DNA of 13,317 nucleotides from UBA2402 sp037139735. GTDB taxonomy: Bacteria > Planctomycetota > Phycisphaerae > Phycisphaerales > UBA1924. The stretch covers positions 1 to 13,317 of the forward strand of contig JBAXFU010000089.1 in NCBI GenBank assembly GCA_037139735.1, in the 5' to 3' direction. Every line of letters starts with the position of its first letter. Position 1 is the stretch's first letter. The notes beneath the pieces were generated by a model. The model searched no databases. It was not told the origin of the DNA and worked only from the letters and a program-made list of their open reading frames with translations. The position numbers and the translations under genes are program-made. Below, in pieces: positions 1-8,227 of the stretch.

Positions 1-1843
1 ATCCCGCTTCGAGGGAGATGCCGCCGCCGTTGCCGCCGTTGCCGCCGTCCCATCCGAAGCCCGCCGTGCAGCTGCCGTTGCCGCCGTTGCCGCCGACGTT
101 CTGGGCGATGATGCAGTCGGTGAGCGTGAGGGTCGAACCGCGGCTGATGATGCCCCAGCCCGTGCCGCCGGGTTCGCCCATGGGGCCGGTGCCGTAGAGC
201 GCCGTTTCGCCGATGGTGCGGGCAAGTCGGCACCGCGTGAGGCGAACGCTCGAGCCGTCGGCGGCCAAGAGCCCCGCGGCGGGGTGACTTCCGTACTGAA
301 GGGGCAGACGGCCGAGCATGTGCTCGATGACGCAGTCGGTGAGGTCGAGACTCGCCGCGAAGGCCTGCACGCCCCCGCCGATGTCGTTGGTGGCGAAGTC
401 GGCGACGGCGTCGCGGATGGTACACCCGATGATCGCGGCGGGTTGCGAGCCCCGTGCCGTGACCGTGACGACGCGGGAGCTGTTGAGCGGTGAGTTGCCG
501 AGGTCACCCGTGAGGATGGTGGGGTTGGCGAGCGGGTCGCGCTGCGAGGCGTCGGTTTCGATGCCGGCGAAGCCGCCGATGAGCGAGACGGCGGGCGGGA
601 CATCGAAGGCGAGATCACGCTGCTGCGTGCCACGGTCGGGCCGGTAGACGCCTCGGGCGATCCAGATCTCGGTGGGAGTCGCTTGGGTGCGGGAGCGGTC
701 CAAGGCGTCCTGGAGGTCGATGAAGGCGGTTTCCCAACGCTCGCCGTCGCCGCCGGGCGAGGCCTCGCTGTTGACGTGGATGACCTTGGGGCCCAGTGGC
801 AGCGTCCACATGAGGGCCTCGGTTCGGCCCATGGCGGCATCGAAGCCGAAGCCGACCACGCGGACGATCGTCGAGTCGCTCCATACGCCCGTGGCCTCCG
901 AGGACGTGAAGGTCTCGGGGAGCAAGGCGTGGAGATCGACCCAGGACGCGGCCGTGCCTTTCCACGCCGCGGCGCGATCGGCGGTCGATGTTCTGGCGAT
1001 TCCGGCCTGATAGTCGCCATGGATGGCGACGGCCGACGACAGCGTGGACCCCGGGGGGTGCAGGTCGATCCATGAAGCGGCGGTGCCGCTCCACATGGCG
1101 GCGCGGCGGATGTTCTGCCAGCGGATGTAGACGTGGCCAACCTGCCGGCTGCCATGGGTGGCGTAGGCAACGCCCGCCTCCGCGTTCGACGGGTTCAGCG
1201 AGGTCCACGACGCGGCCGACCCCGTCCAGAGCGACGCGTGCGTAGTGTCTCCGATGCGGGCGTAGCCGACCTGTTGGGAGCCGTCGGTGCCGTACGCGAT
1301 AGAGTTGGTCGATCCTGGCGGACTGAGATCGACGAACGAGGCGGCGGTGCCGCGCCAAAGGGCCGCGTGGTTGATGTCACCGATGATCGCGTAGCCGACC
1401 TGCTGGTCGCCGGAGACGCCGTACCCCAAGGAGACGGTGGCCCCCGCCGGGTGCAGATCGATCCGTGAAGCGATCGTGCCGCTCCAGAGTGCGGCTCGAA
1501 AACTCTGCGGCGGAACGACGACATAGCCGACTTGCTGGGTCTCGCTCAGGGCGTTGGCCCGACCGATGACGGCCCCCGGCGGATTGAGATCGATCCACGA
1601 GTCGGCCGATCCGTTCCAGATGCACGCTCGGCCGGGACCGAGGCGAGTCTCGCCCACTTGGCGGTTGCCCAGCACGGCACATGCATAGGAGCTGGGGGCG
1701 CCGGGTGGATTCAGTCGCGTGACCGTCCACTGGGCCGCGGCTTTCGAGGCGAGGGATGCGGCCACCACCATGATTGCCACGACGCGAAATGCCACCGACC
1801 CGAGCAGGGCTCGGGTCATCGTGGCACGCAAGAAACCTGACAT
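1..1843 (-). CDS. Secreted HAF-like-repeat and beta-helix (choice-of-anchor Q-like) protein, 3' end missing
   Basis: 614 codons are visible and the frame stays open to the left edge, so the C-terminus is outside the window. The start at 1843 is preceded by GAGGAGGAG about 6 nt upstream. Residues 1-38 look like a Sec signal peptide, with a hydrophobic stretch near 20-33 and an AAA-Q cleavage site. Residues ~39-350 hold about seven repeats of ~43 residues, each with a core like LWxGTAASWxDLxPPG followed by QQVGYA; cores start near 76, 119, 162, 205, 250 and 293. They resemble extracellular HAF-type or propeller-like repeats. From ~353 (VIHVNSEASPGGDG) the sequence matches the start of polymorphic-outer-membrane-protein-like right-handed beta-helix proteins: WETAFIDLQDAL, then EIWIARGVYRPD, then GGFAGIETDASQRD and ILTGDLGN. 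The visible end is Gly/Asn-rich (GGNGGNG twice). The likely location is extracellular or cell-surface. Ligand and role are unknown. Confidence 0.85.
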   Translation of the reverse strand, partial: MSGFLRATMTRALLGSVAFRVVAIMVVAASLASKAAAQWTVTRLNPPGAPSSYACAVLGNRQVGETRLGPGRACIWNGSADSWIDLNPPGAVIGRANALSETQQVGYVVVPPQSFRAALWSGTIASRIDLHPAGATVSLGYGVSGDQQVGYAIIGDINHAALWRGTAASFVDLSPPGSTNSIAYGTDGSQQVGYARIGDTTHASLWTGSAASWTSLNPSNAEAGVAYATHGSRQVGHVYIRWQNIRRAAMWSGTAASWIDLHPPGSTLSSAVAIHGDYQAGIARTSTADRAAAWKGTAASWVDLHALLPETFTSSEATGVWSDSTIVRVVGFGFDAAMGRTEALMWTLPLGPKVIHVNSEASPGGDGERWETAFIDLQDALDRSRTQATPTEIWIARGVYRPDRGTQQRDLAFDVPPAVSLIGGFAGIETDASQRDPLANPTILTGDLGNSPLNSSRVVTVTARGSQPAAIIGCTIRDAVADFATNDIGGGVQAFAASLDLTDCVIEHMLGRLPLQYGSHPAAGLLAADGSSVRLTRCRLARTIGETALYGTGPMGEPGGTGWGIISRGSTLTLTDCIIAQNVGGNGGNGSCTAGFGWDGGNGGNGGGISLEAG

Positions 1844-1961
1844 GACGCTCTCCTCCTCATGATGCCTTGGAACTCGCAGGCCGTCGAGTGCAGTTTAGTC
1901 GACGGAGCCGCCGTTCGAGGGAATCACGGGGGAGGGGTTGGCGTTACCGGTGCGTGCCGCA

Positions 1962-1983
1962 GCCCCGGCGAGTCGGGCGGGGC
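1962..1983 (-). terminator. Weak candidate hairpin after the glycosyltransferase gene
   Basis: A perfect 6-bp inverted repeat GCCCCG/CGGGGC with a 10-nt loop lies 8 nt beyond the stop codon of the glycosyltransferase gene. There is no T-tract, and GC-rich DNA produces such repeats by chance, so this is only a possible terminator. Confidence 0.2.
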
Positions 1984-1990
1984 CGATCGC

Positions 1991-3070
1991 TCACGCCCTG
2001 CAGGCGGTGATGTTGGCGAGGATGCGCTGCTTCTGGTCGACGGGCACGATGTCGAAGATCTTCTCGTTGAGGGAGAGGGCTTCGCGCTTGCGATCGATGT
2101 AATAGGCGCACACCGCCGTGACGTCGGCAATGCGCCAGTCGTAGACCGAGGGCTCGACGAAGAGCGCGTTGGTCGACGGGCGGGGCACGCCGGCGGCGAT
2201 CGAGGCGACGTGATAGCCCACGCGGTAGCGCTTGGTTTCCATGCAGCGAACCGCCAACAGGTGCAGCGGCTCGGCGCGATCGGGGAAGGCGTCGAAGGCC
2301 AGGAGGCACTGGTGGAAGAAGTCGGCCTCGCGGTCGAGGGCGAGCATGCACCGCGCGATTCGGTAGTGGCTGTAGAAGACCTCTTCCTGCCAGCCGCCGA
2401 GTTCGATGCGCCGGCGGTACCAGCGGATGGCCTCCTCGTGGCGGCCGAGCGCGTACAGCGCGTTGGCGAGGTAGAAGCTCGAGCGGGTGTCGTCGGGACG
2501 CTTCTTCACCTCCTCGGTGAAGAGCTCGACGTCCTTCTGGTGCTTGGCCGACATGTCCTTGGCGCCCGCGTGCTGGATGAAGTGCACGCCCTTGAGGGCG
2601 TGGCGGCCGCGGTAGCCCACGTCGAGCACCTCGTGGCTGACGCCCACGTACCTGCCCGGCAGGTCGCGACGGATGATCCGCACGTGCGCGAACTCGAGCC
2701 CGCCGGCGACGCGCTGCAGGATCTGGTGCGCGGGGTACTCGAGCTGGCGCGCCACCGGCGTCGACGCGTCGACGTGGAGCTCCATGTCGGCGTCGGCCAG
2801 CAGGATGAAGTCGAAGTCCATGCGGCTGGCGCGGCACGCGTCGAGTGCGGCGTTGCGGGCCTGGCCGAAGTTCTCGAAGGGAACCTTCACGATCTCGAAG
2901 GGCACCTTCGCGGCCTCCAGCACGCGCTTGGCGATGTCGGCCGAGCCGTCGGTCGAGCCCGCGTCGGCGATGACGCAGCACGAGACGTGCGGGACGATCG
3001 ATGCCAGCGAGCGTTCGATGGTGGCCGCGTCGTCGCGGACGAGCATGTTGAGGCACAGGCGTGGAGTCAT
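1991..3070 (-). CDS. Family 2 glycosyltransferase with C-terminal TPR-like region
   Basis: The 359-residue protein has an N-terminal GT-A (GT2) domain. It opens with LCLNMLVRDDAATIERSLASI, resembling the start of the 'clean' GT2 subgroup. IADAGSTDGS at 34-43 corresponds to the nucleotide-binding DxGSxDGT segment, NFGQARNAAL is at 68-76, and the metal-binding DxD is LADAD with D93 and D95. From ~190 the sequence becomes alpha-helical and TPR-like (FYLANALYALGRHEEAIRWYRRRIEL, 199-224, and later helices). This layout is seen in TPR-containing GT2 proteins of many bacteria. It has no signal peptide or membrane segment, so it is probably cytosolic and transfers a sugar from an activated donor; the acceptor is unknown. 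The start at 3070 is chosen because the GT2 fold begins there. An upstream ATG at 3172 adds 34 residues that fit no GT2 family. Neither start has a strong ribosome binding site. Confidence 0.85.
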   Translation of the reverse strand: MTPRLCLNMLVRDDAATIERSLASIVPHVSCCVIADAGSTDGSADIAKRVLEAAKVPFEIVKVPFENFGQARNAALDACRASRMDFDFILLADADMELHVDASTPVARQLEYPAHQILQRVAGGLEFAHVRIIRRDLPGRYVGVSHEVLDVGYRGRHALKGVHFIQHAGAKDMSAKHQKDVELFTEEVKKRPDDTRSSFYLANALYALGRHEEAIRWYRRRIELGGWQEEVFYSHYRIARCMLALDREADFFHQCLLAFDAFPDRAEPLHLLAVRCMETKRYRVGYHVASIAAGVPRPSTNALFVEPSVYDWRIADVTAVCAYYIDRKREALSLNEKIFDIVPVDQKQRILANITACRA

Positions 3071-3221
3071 GGCGGAAGGATAGTGGTCGGGTGAATTTCG
3101 ATCAAGATCGCGAGGGGGACGATTGCACCCCGCGTCGTCCCATACATCGACGTTTCGCGTCGACGGGTTCATGACGCGGGCCCGAGCGGCCGGAACGGGG
3201 GAGATGCTTGCAAGGTGGGGA

Positions 3222-3237
3222 CTTGCGCCGACGCAAG
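3222..3237 (-). terminator. Weak candidate hairpin after the kinase gene
   Basis: A perfect 6-bp inverted repeat CTTGCG/CGCAAG with a 4-nt loop begins about 28 nt beyond the kinase stop codon. No T-tract follows. It is a possible terminator by position and structure only. Confidence 0.25.
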
Positions 3238-3265
3238 GCGACCGACGCTCCCCGCCGCAGGGGTC

Positions 3266-5653
3266 TTACCGCGTGATGCCCAACTCGGCCTCCAGTTGCG
3301 GGAGGGCCTCCGACAGATCGACGCGACGGAGCCAACCGAGCCAACGATCGCGACGGGCCGTGTCGCCTCGGGCATGGAGCGCACGCACCATCATGCGCAC
3401 GGCCTCGCCCTCGACCGGGGGGCCTTCGGGGAACTCCTGCCACAACACGGCTTCGTGACGGTCGGCGATGTCGAAGCGATTGAACTTCATCGCGGCGCCG
3501 ACGATGGTGCCGCGGATCCACGCGGCCATGTGCGATCGCTTGCCCCGGCTGCGGATCTCGACGTCGAGCGCGGACTCGAGCAGCCGCAGCCCATCGTCGA
3601 GGCGATCGCCTTCGACCATCGCCATCGCCACGTTCAGGCGGCCGGTCGCCACGCTCGGATGCCTCCATCCAAGCACACGCTCGGCGTCCGCGAGGTGCGC
3701 GTCCCCGAAGGCGACGGTCACGCTGCACTTCTCCGGGGTGAACGGGGGCTTGATCAACGCGAACGTTTCGGCGCCGATGGCTTCGTGCACGAGCGGGTCG
3801 TCGGGCCCGAACGTGGCGAGCGCAAGCCGCCTCGACTCGGCGTAGAGCTCGACATAACCGTCGACGTTGTCGGCGGCCATCATGCGGGCGACTTCTCGCA
3901 TCATCGAGATGGTGCGACGGTCGGTGGGGCCCAGCCGCCGCGTCAGTTCGGCGAGCAGTTCGCGGCAGACCGGCAGCGAGTAGAACTTCGCTCTCGCGAA
4001 GATGATCTTCTTCTCGAGCAGCAGCGTCGAGCCGGGGGTGGAATCGAGGGTCGCCAGGCGGAGGATCTCGGCCATCAACGCCTCGCGTGTCGGGCGGTTC
4101 GGATCCGGGTTCGGCTCGTCGCGCCACGCGTAGAAGGTCGCCTCGAGCATCGGAAGGCGTCGGAGCGAATCGCGGCCCTCCAACTCGATGATGAGTTCGT
4201 CGGCGCGACGGGAGTGCTCGAGGACGTTCGGGTACACCGTCGCGGCGTAGTAGGCGAGCGCAAAGGTCTCGCGGAGCGAGCACTCGGCCTCGGGGGTCAA
4301 CTTCGGGTCGTCGAAGACGCGACGGCCCTTGTCGAGCATCATGATCAGCAGTTCTGGGTCGCGCCCCTGGGCCACGCGGGGATTGACGCTGGTCAGGATC
4401 TCCCGTGTCAGGCGGCTCACCGTCGCCTCCCGCCCGGCCGCGGCGTTGGCGCGAAGGGCGAAGGCGACGGCGATGATCGCGGCGACGATCAACGCGCCGA
4501 GCGCCACCGCCGCCGGAATCACCACGGCGCGGTGACGCACCGCGCGACGCCACAGCCGATACGCGCCGCCCACCGGCCCGGCCACGACCTCGCGTCCCTC
4601 GAGGAACCGCGCGAGGTCGCTCGCCAACGCGTCGGCCGTGGGATATCGACGATCCGGCGACTTCTCCAGGCACTTGGCGCAGATCCAGTCCAGTTCGCGG
4701 GGCAGCGTGGCGAACCGCGAGGGCGGCGGCGGATCCTGCTCGGCGAGGATTCGCCGCATGCCGGCCTGGCCCGAGGCTCGCAACTCGGCGGCGGTGAAGG
4801 GCGGCCTTCCCGCCAGCAGTTCGAAAAGGATCGCCCCCAGCGAGTAGACGTCGGCTCGCACGTCCACGTCGCCCGGCCCCTCCGCCTGCTCGGGGGCCAT
4901 GTACTCGGGCGTGCCCACGACCTGCCCCGAGAGCGTCACCGCCGTGCGTCCGTCGAAGAGCGGGGCCAACGCCTTGGCCAGCCCGAAGTCGATGATGGCC
5001 GGCCGTGCCGTCCCCTCGCTCTGGCTCACGAGGATGTTGTCCGGCTTGAGGTCGCGGTGGATCACGCCTCGCGAATGGGCGTGCTGAATGGCCCGGCAGG
5101 CCTCGAGCAGCAGTCGCACGCGGCCGTCGATGTCGAGTTTCTGCTCGAGGCAAAACTGCGTGATCGAACTGCCCGGGATCAAGGGCATCACGACGAACGG
5201 GCGATGGTCGGGCGTCTCGCCGGCGTCGAGCACCGCCGGGATGCTCGGGTGGTCCATCGCCCCCAGCGCCTGCACCTCGTGGCGAAACCTGGCGAGCACC
5301 TCGCGGGTGTCCATGCCCGGCTTGATCACCTTGAGCGCGACGATGCGGTGCACCGGCCCGACCTGCTCGGCGATGTGGACGATCCCGAAGCCGCCTTCGC
5401 CGATGATGCCCAGGATCCGGTAGGGGCCGATGCGTTCCTCGCCCTCGCCCTCGAGCGATGTCGCCAACCCGCGGATCTGCTCCTCGATGCCCGCCGGCGT
5501 GGCGGCCAGCAGCGACTCGAGTTCGGCGGCGATCGACGGGTCGTCGCGATGCAGGCCTTCGAGCAGCGAGGCGCGATCCGCCTCGTCGATGTCGCGGAAG
5601 CGTTCGAGCAGGTTCGCCAGCCGATCGGCCCTCATGGTCGCTTCGCCGCTCAT
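3266..5653 (-). CDS. Transmembrane serine/threonine protein kinase (Hanks type)
   Basis: 795 residues. Residues ~8-55 (LANLLERFRDIDEADRASLL and on to ELESLLAAT) form the short helical module that often precedes the kinase in planctomycete proteins. The kinase domain spans ~78-352. Visible elements are the Gly-rich loop GEGGFGIV (85-92), VALK with K108, E126 of helix C, the catalytic loop HRDLKPDN (199-206, D201), DFGLA (222-226) and APE (253-255). All catalytic residues are present, so it should be active. One membrane helix lies at ~377-400. The C-terminal ~390 residues are helical and TPR-like (for example 'LNVAMAMVEGDRLDDGLRLLESALD') and probably extracytoplasmic, acting as sensor or partner-binding region. 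The ATG at 5653 overlaps the TGA of a doubtful small ORF; ATG at 5635 is an alternative start. Substrate and signal cannot be read from the sequence. No ECF sigma factor gene is adjacent, although this is a common neighbour in Planctomycetota. Confidence 0.93.
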   Translation of the reverse strand: MSGEATMRADRLANLLERFRDIDEADRASLLEGLHRDDPSIAAELESLLAATPAGIEEQIRGLATSLEGEGEERIGPYRILGIIGEGGFGIVHIAEQVGPVHRIVALKVIKPGMDTREVLARFRHEVQALGAMDHPSIPAVLDAGETPDHRPFVVMPLIPGSSITQFCLEQKLDIDGRVRLLLEACRAIQHAHSRGVIHRDLKPDNILVSQSEGTARPAIIDFGLAKALAPLFDGRTAVTLSGQVVGTPEYMAPEQAEGPGDVDVRADVYSLGAILFELLAGRPPFTAAELRASGQAGMRRILAEQDPPPPSRFATLPRELDWICAKCLEKSPDRRYPTADALASDLARFLEGREVVAGPVGGAYRLWRRAVRHRAVVIPAAVALGALIVAAIIAVAFALRANAAAGREATVSRLTREILTSVNPRVAQGRDPELLIMMLDKGRRVFDDPKLTPEAECSLRETFALAYYAATVYPNVLEHSRRADELIIELEGRDSLRRLPMLEATFYAWRDEPNPDPNRPTREALMAEILRLATLDSTPGSTLLLEKKIIFARAKFYSLPVCRELLAELTRRLGPTDRRTISMMREVARMMAADNVDGYVELYAESRRLALATFGPDDPLVHEAIGAETFALIKPPFTPEKCSVTVAFGDAHLADAERVLGWRHPSVATGRLNVAMAMVEGDRLDDGLRLLESALDVEIRSRGKRSHMAAWIRGTIVGAAMKFNRFDIADRHEAVLWQEFPEGPPVEGEAVRMMVRALHARGDTARRDRWLGWLRRVDLSEALPQLEAELGITR

Positions 5654-5784
5654 GGCGTCACCCCCGGGCGTGCGGCGTCGCTGCCCTGCCGTGGGCGTGA
5701 CCGCATGTCGGGATGGTCCAGCGGCGCATCCATGTCGACGTTGATGCCGCCCCGACCGTCTTCGTCACGCGTGGGGGCGGTCAA
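5650..5784 (-). CDS. Doubtful 44-codon ORF overlapping the kinase start
   Basis: A TTG-initiated frame of 44 codons ends in TGA within an ATGA overlap with the kinase ATG, an arrangement typical of translational coupling. The peptide is polar and low in hydrophobic residues (for example INVDMDAPLDHPDMRSRP). It matches no family I know and has no strong ribosome binding site. An in-frame stop (TAG) lies a little upstream of the TTG. It may be a leader peptide, the tail of a decayed gene, or simply an open frame in GC-rich DNA. Confidence 0.15.
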   Translation of the reverse strand: MTAPTRDEDGRGGINVDMDAPLDHPDMRSRPRQGSDAARPGVTP

Positions 5785-5905
5785 TGACGACTACGGAGCC
5801 GACGCGGAAAACCTGACATCCCGGCCGTCGATTCGTGGCCATCGCCCTCGAGCGGCCTTGAAACCGGTGAGCGGCACCATCGTCCCATGGTACGGCCGGG
5901 CCTCC

Positions 5906-5920
5906 CTCGCGGGCCGCGAG
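5906..5920 (-). terminator. Weak candidate hairpin after the cysteine synthase-like gene
   Basis: A perfect 6-bp stem CTCGCG/CGCGAG with a 3-nt loop sits about 20 nt beyond the stop codon of the gene at 5940-7037. It has no T-tract. Position supports a terminator role, composition weakens it. Confidence 0.25.
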
Positions 5921-5939
5921 TCGGGCTCGGATCCCACGA

Positions 5940-7037
5940 TCAGGCCCCGGGCAGGGAGCAGCCGCCCATGGCGCAGGGGCTGCAACCCATCCCCTGCCAA
6001 CTCTTGACGACCAGGTGAGGGGCCCGGAACGAGTCGTGTTCGGGTTCGCAGCAGCACAGGTCGGTGCTCAGGTACTTCTTGTTGCTGTCCGCAAAGACGG
6101 TGACGACCACGGCATCGTCGCCCAGTTCGTCCAGCAGCATGTCCGCCCCGACGAAGTTGGCGCCCGACGAGATGCCAACGCCAAGCCCCACGCGACCGAG
6201 GGCCTGGGCGGCCAGAATCGCGTCGCCGTCCCAAGTGTCGACGATGGCGTCGAGTTGGTCGAGCTTGACGATCGAAGGCACGAACTCGTCGGAGATGCCC
6301 TGGATGCGGTGCTTGCCCACCTTGCGCCCCTCGCGCAGCGTGGGGGAGTTGGCGGGTTCGAGCGGGTGGATGCGGGTGCCCGGCCACTTGGCGCGGAGGG
6401 CTTTGCCCACGCCCATGACCGTGCCGCCCGTGCCCACGCCCGCGACGAACGCGTCGGCCTTGAGACCCAGTCGCTCGAGCTGCGAGATGATCTCGGGGCC
6501 GGTGCTGCGTTCGTGCGCGAGCGGATTGGCGGGGTTGTCGAACTGGTGCGGCAGAAAGACGCGGCCTTGCGAGCGTGCGAACTCGTCGGCCATCGCGATG
6601 CTGCCCAGAAAGCCGCCCTGCTCGCGGGAGACGGGCACCACTTCCGCGCCGAAGGAGTGCATGAGCGCGACGCGCTCCTTGCTCATCCAGTCGGGCATGA
6701 AGATGCGGACCTTGTGGCCCAGCGCGCCGCCGATGGCGGCGAAGGCGATGCCCGTGTTGCCGCTGGTCGCCTCGGCGATGACGTCCCCGGGCCGGAGTTG
6801 GCCGCGCTCGACGGCGTCTCGGAGGATGCACAGGGCCATGCGGTCCTTGGTGCTCCCCGTCATGTTCTTCTGCTCGTACTTGGCGAAGATCCGCCGCGGT
6901 CTTCCTCGAGACTCGTACCTGACCTCCAGCAGCGGTGTGCGTCCCACCATGCACGACAACCGGGCGAGCGCCTCGAACTGGGCCCGCGCGGAGGCGTCGG
7001 TGACCGCCAGGGAGCCGTGCGTGGGTGAATGGTGCAT
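5940..7037 (-). CDS. PLP-dependent cysteine synthase family protein with Cys-rich C-terminal tail
   Basis: 365 residues of fold type II PLP enzyme (CysK/CBS family), which normally makes cysteine from O-acetylserine (or a related activated serine) and sulfide in the cytosol. The PLP lysine is K64 in MTGSTKDRMAL. TSGNTG (91-96) binds the cofactor carboxylate/substrate region, GVGTGGTVMGVG (200-211) is the phosphate-binding loop, and GISSGAN (288-294) is the conserved late motif. The catalytic core ends at about KKYLSTDL (320-327), where many relatives finish or carry only a short tail. Here about 38 more residues follow with six cysteines: three in a row (328-330), then C352, C355 and C360 in GMGCSPCAMGGC. 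This tail could bind a metal or act in thiol chemistry, which is inference. The start at 7037 is supported by AGGAG about 9 nt upstream. Substrate specificity within the family (CysK, CysM, CBS-like) cannot be fixed. The gene is divergent from the ChaN-like gene, 107 bp apart. Confidence 0.88.
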   Translation of the reverse strand: MHHSPTHGSLAVTDASARAQFEALARLSCMVGRTPLLEVRYESRGRPRRIFAKYEQKNMTGSTKDRMALCILRDAVERGQLRPGDVIAEATSGNTGIAFAAIGGALGHKVRIFMPDWMSKERVALMHSFGAEVVPVSREQGGFLGSIAMADEFARSQGRVFLPHQFDNPANPLAHERSTGPEIISQLERLGLKADAFVAGVGTGGTVMGVGKALRAKWPGTRIHPLEPANSPTLREGRKVGKHRIQGISDEFVPSIVKLDQLDAIVDTWDGDAILAAQALGRVGLGVGISSGANFVGADMLLDELGDDAVVVTVFADSNKKYLSTDLCCCEPEHDSFRAPHLVVKSWQGMGCSPCAMGGCSLPGA

Positions 7038-7144
7038 GCCTGCGGACTCCTGGAACGCAGCGAACCAATCCGAAACGGACGCTCACTCGCGGCGGGTACG
7101 ATGGCCCGTCGATGGTCACTCCGACCGCGACCCGGGGCCCCGCC

Positions 7145-8095
7145 ATGAAGACGAACATCATTCTATCCGTCGTCTGCCTTCTGCTCGTCGGGTGTGCCGC
7201 CAAGGGCACCAGGACCGTCGGGCAGACCCCGCCCCCCGACGTGCAGGAACAGGCCCGCAAGGTCCGCATCGTCACCGGCGAAGGAACGCCCGCGACGTGG
7301 GACGACCTCGTGAAGGCCGCCTCCGGCGCCGATGCGGTCCTGACGGGCGAGAACCACGGACATCCGCTGGGACTCGCCTCGAACGCGGCTTTATGGGAAG
7401 ATGTGCTGGCCCGGCGTCCCCAGGGCGTCCTCGCCATGGAGTTCCTCGAACGCGACGAACAGGCACGCGTCGACGACTGCATCGCGGGCCTCACCGACGT
7501 CGACGGCATGGCCGCCGCGTTGCGCCGCGACGAGCAGGGACTGCCTTTGGGCCATCGACGCATGATCTCGTTGGCGAGAGAGCGGCAGCGTCCGGTCATC
7601 GCGGCCAACGCCCCCCGTCGCTACGTGCGACTGGCCCGGTCGGACGGGTACGACCGGCTCAAAGCTCTCTCCGACGAGCAACGACGCCTCTACCGCATCC
7701 CCGATGCCGTGCCGCAGGGCTCGTACCGAGCGTCCTTCGACGAGGTGATGAACACCAACGCCGGGATCACCGAGGCGCAACTGGGCGATCCGGCGTTCGC
7801 CGCGGCACGTCGGGCGACGCTGGATGCGACGTTCCGAAGCCAATCGCTCTGGGATTGGACGATGGCCGAGAGCGTCGCCACGGGCCTCGACCGCGGGCGG
7901 CCCGTCCTGATGGTGGTGGGGCGGTTTCACGTGGACCACGATGGCGGGCTCGTTCAGGCGCTCCGGGCCCAGCGGCCCGACATTCGCATCGTGACGGTCA
8001 CTTTCGTCGATCTGGAGGCGCCCGAAGGCGGCGGCGGCCACCCCAAGGACATCCATCGAGGCGACTTTGTCGTGTACGTCGGACCAAGCCGCTGA
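7145..8095 (+). CDS. ChaN-like (DUF399, haem-binding/Tiki-related) lipoprotein
   Basis: 316 residues. The N-terminus MKTNIILSVVCLLLVGC is a lipoprotein signal with lipobox LVGC, so C17 would be lipidated. The start at 7145 places this signal at the extreme N-terminus; frames beginning at 7025 or 7112 would bury it. The body matches the ChaN/haem-binding uptake family (Cofac_haem_bdg): VLTGENHGHPLG (65-76), AMEFLERDEQ (97-106), the helical region around QSLWDWTMAESV, and GRFHVDHDGG (259-268). Those histidines and acidic residues sit where the family has its conserved putative metal or haem site. ChaN proteins are membrane-anchored and bind haem in Campylobacter; other Tiki-fold relatives are metalloproteases, so the role is uncertain. 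It is a single gene, divergent from the cysteine synthase-like gene. No clear promoter boxes or strong ribosome binding site were seen upstream. Confidence 0.85.
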   Translation: MKTNIILSVVCLLLVGCAAKGTRTVGQTPPPDVQEQARKVRIVTGEGTPATWDDLVKAASGADAVLTGENHGHPLGLASNAALWEDVLARRPQGVLAMEFLERDEQARVDDCIAGLTDVDGMAAALRRDEQGLPLGHRRMISLARERQRPVIAANAPRRYVRLARSDGYDRLKALSDEQRRLYRIPDAVPQGSYRASFDEVMNTNAGITEAQLGDPAFAAARRATLDATFRSQSLWDWTMAESVATGLDRGRPVLMVVGRFHVDHDGGLVQALRAQRPDIRIVTVTFVDLEAPEGGGGHPKDIHRGDFVVYVGPSR

Positions 8096-8227
8096 AAGCG
8101 GCCTCCGTCGATGACGCGAGGGGCATCCCCGCACGCCGCCGCGACGCATGGCGCGGACGCTACCATTTCAACGTTCCGCTCCGCGACCGACACGCCGACG
8201 CAATGCGCTCTCTTGGCGTTGATTAGG

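Noticed and set aside
1..100. PE_PGRS-type or collagen-like protein from the GGNGGNG stretches
   Set aside because: The Gly/Asn stretches are short loops within a beta-helix-like sequence, not a long repeated domain.
3071..3172. Longer N-terminus for the glycosyltransferase from the ATG at 3172
   Set aside because: The 34 added residues are not part of the GT2 fold, are not a signal peptide, and lack a convincing ribosome binding site.
3215..6007. Very long open frame (930 codons) on the + strand opposite the kinase
   Set aside because: It lies antisense to a kinase with all catalytic motifs. Its translation is rich in Arg/His/Gly/Ala with no recognisable domain, as expected of shadow frames in high-GC DNA.
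7025..7144. Longer N-terminus for the ChaN-like protein from 7025 or 7112
   Set aside because: It would bury the lipoprotein signal peptide and lipobox. The ATG at 7145 gives a textbook lipoprotein N-terminus.
6064..8226. 720-codon + strand frame spanning the cysteine synthase-like and ChaN-like genes
   Set aside because: It is antisense to one real gene and out of frame with another, has low-complexity Arg/Ser/Pro composition, and no domain.
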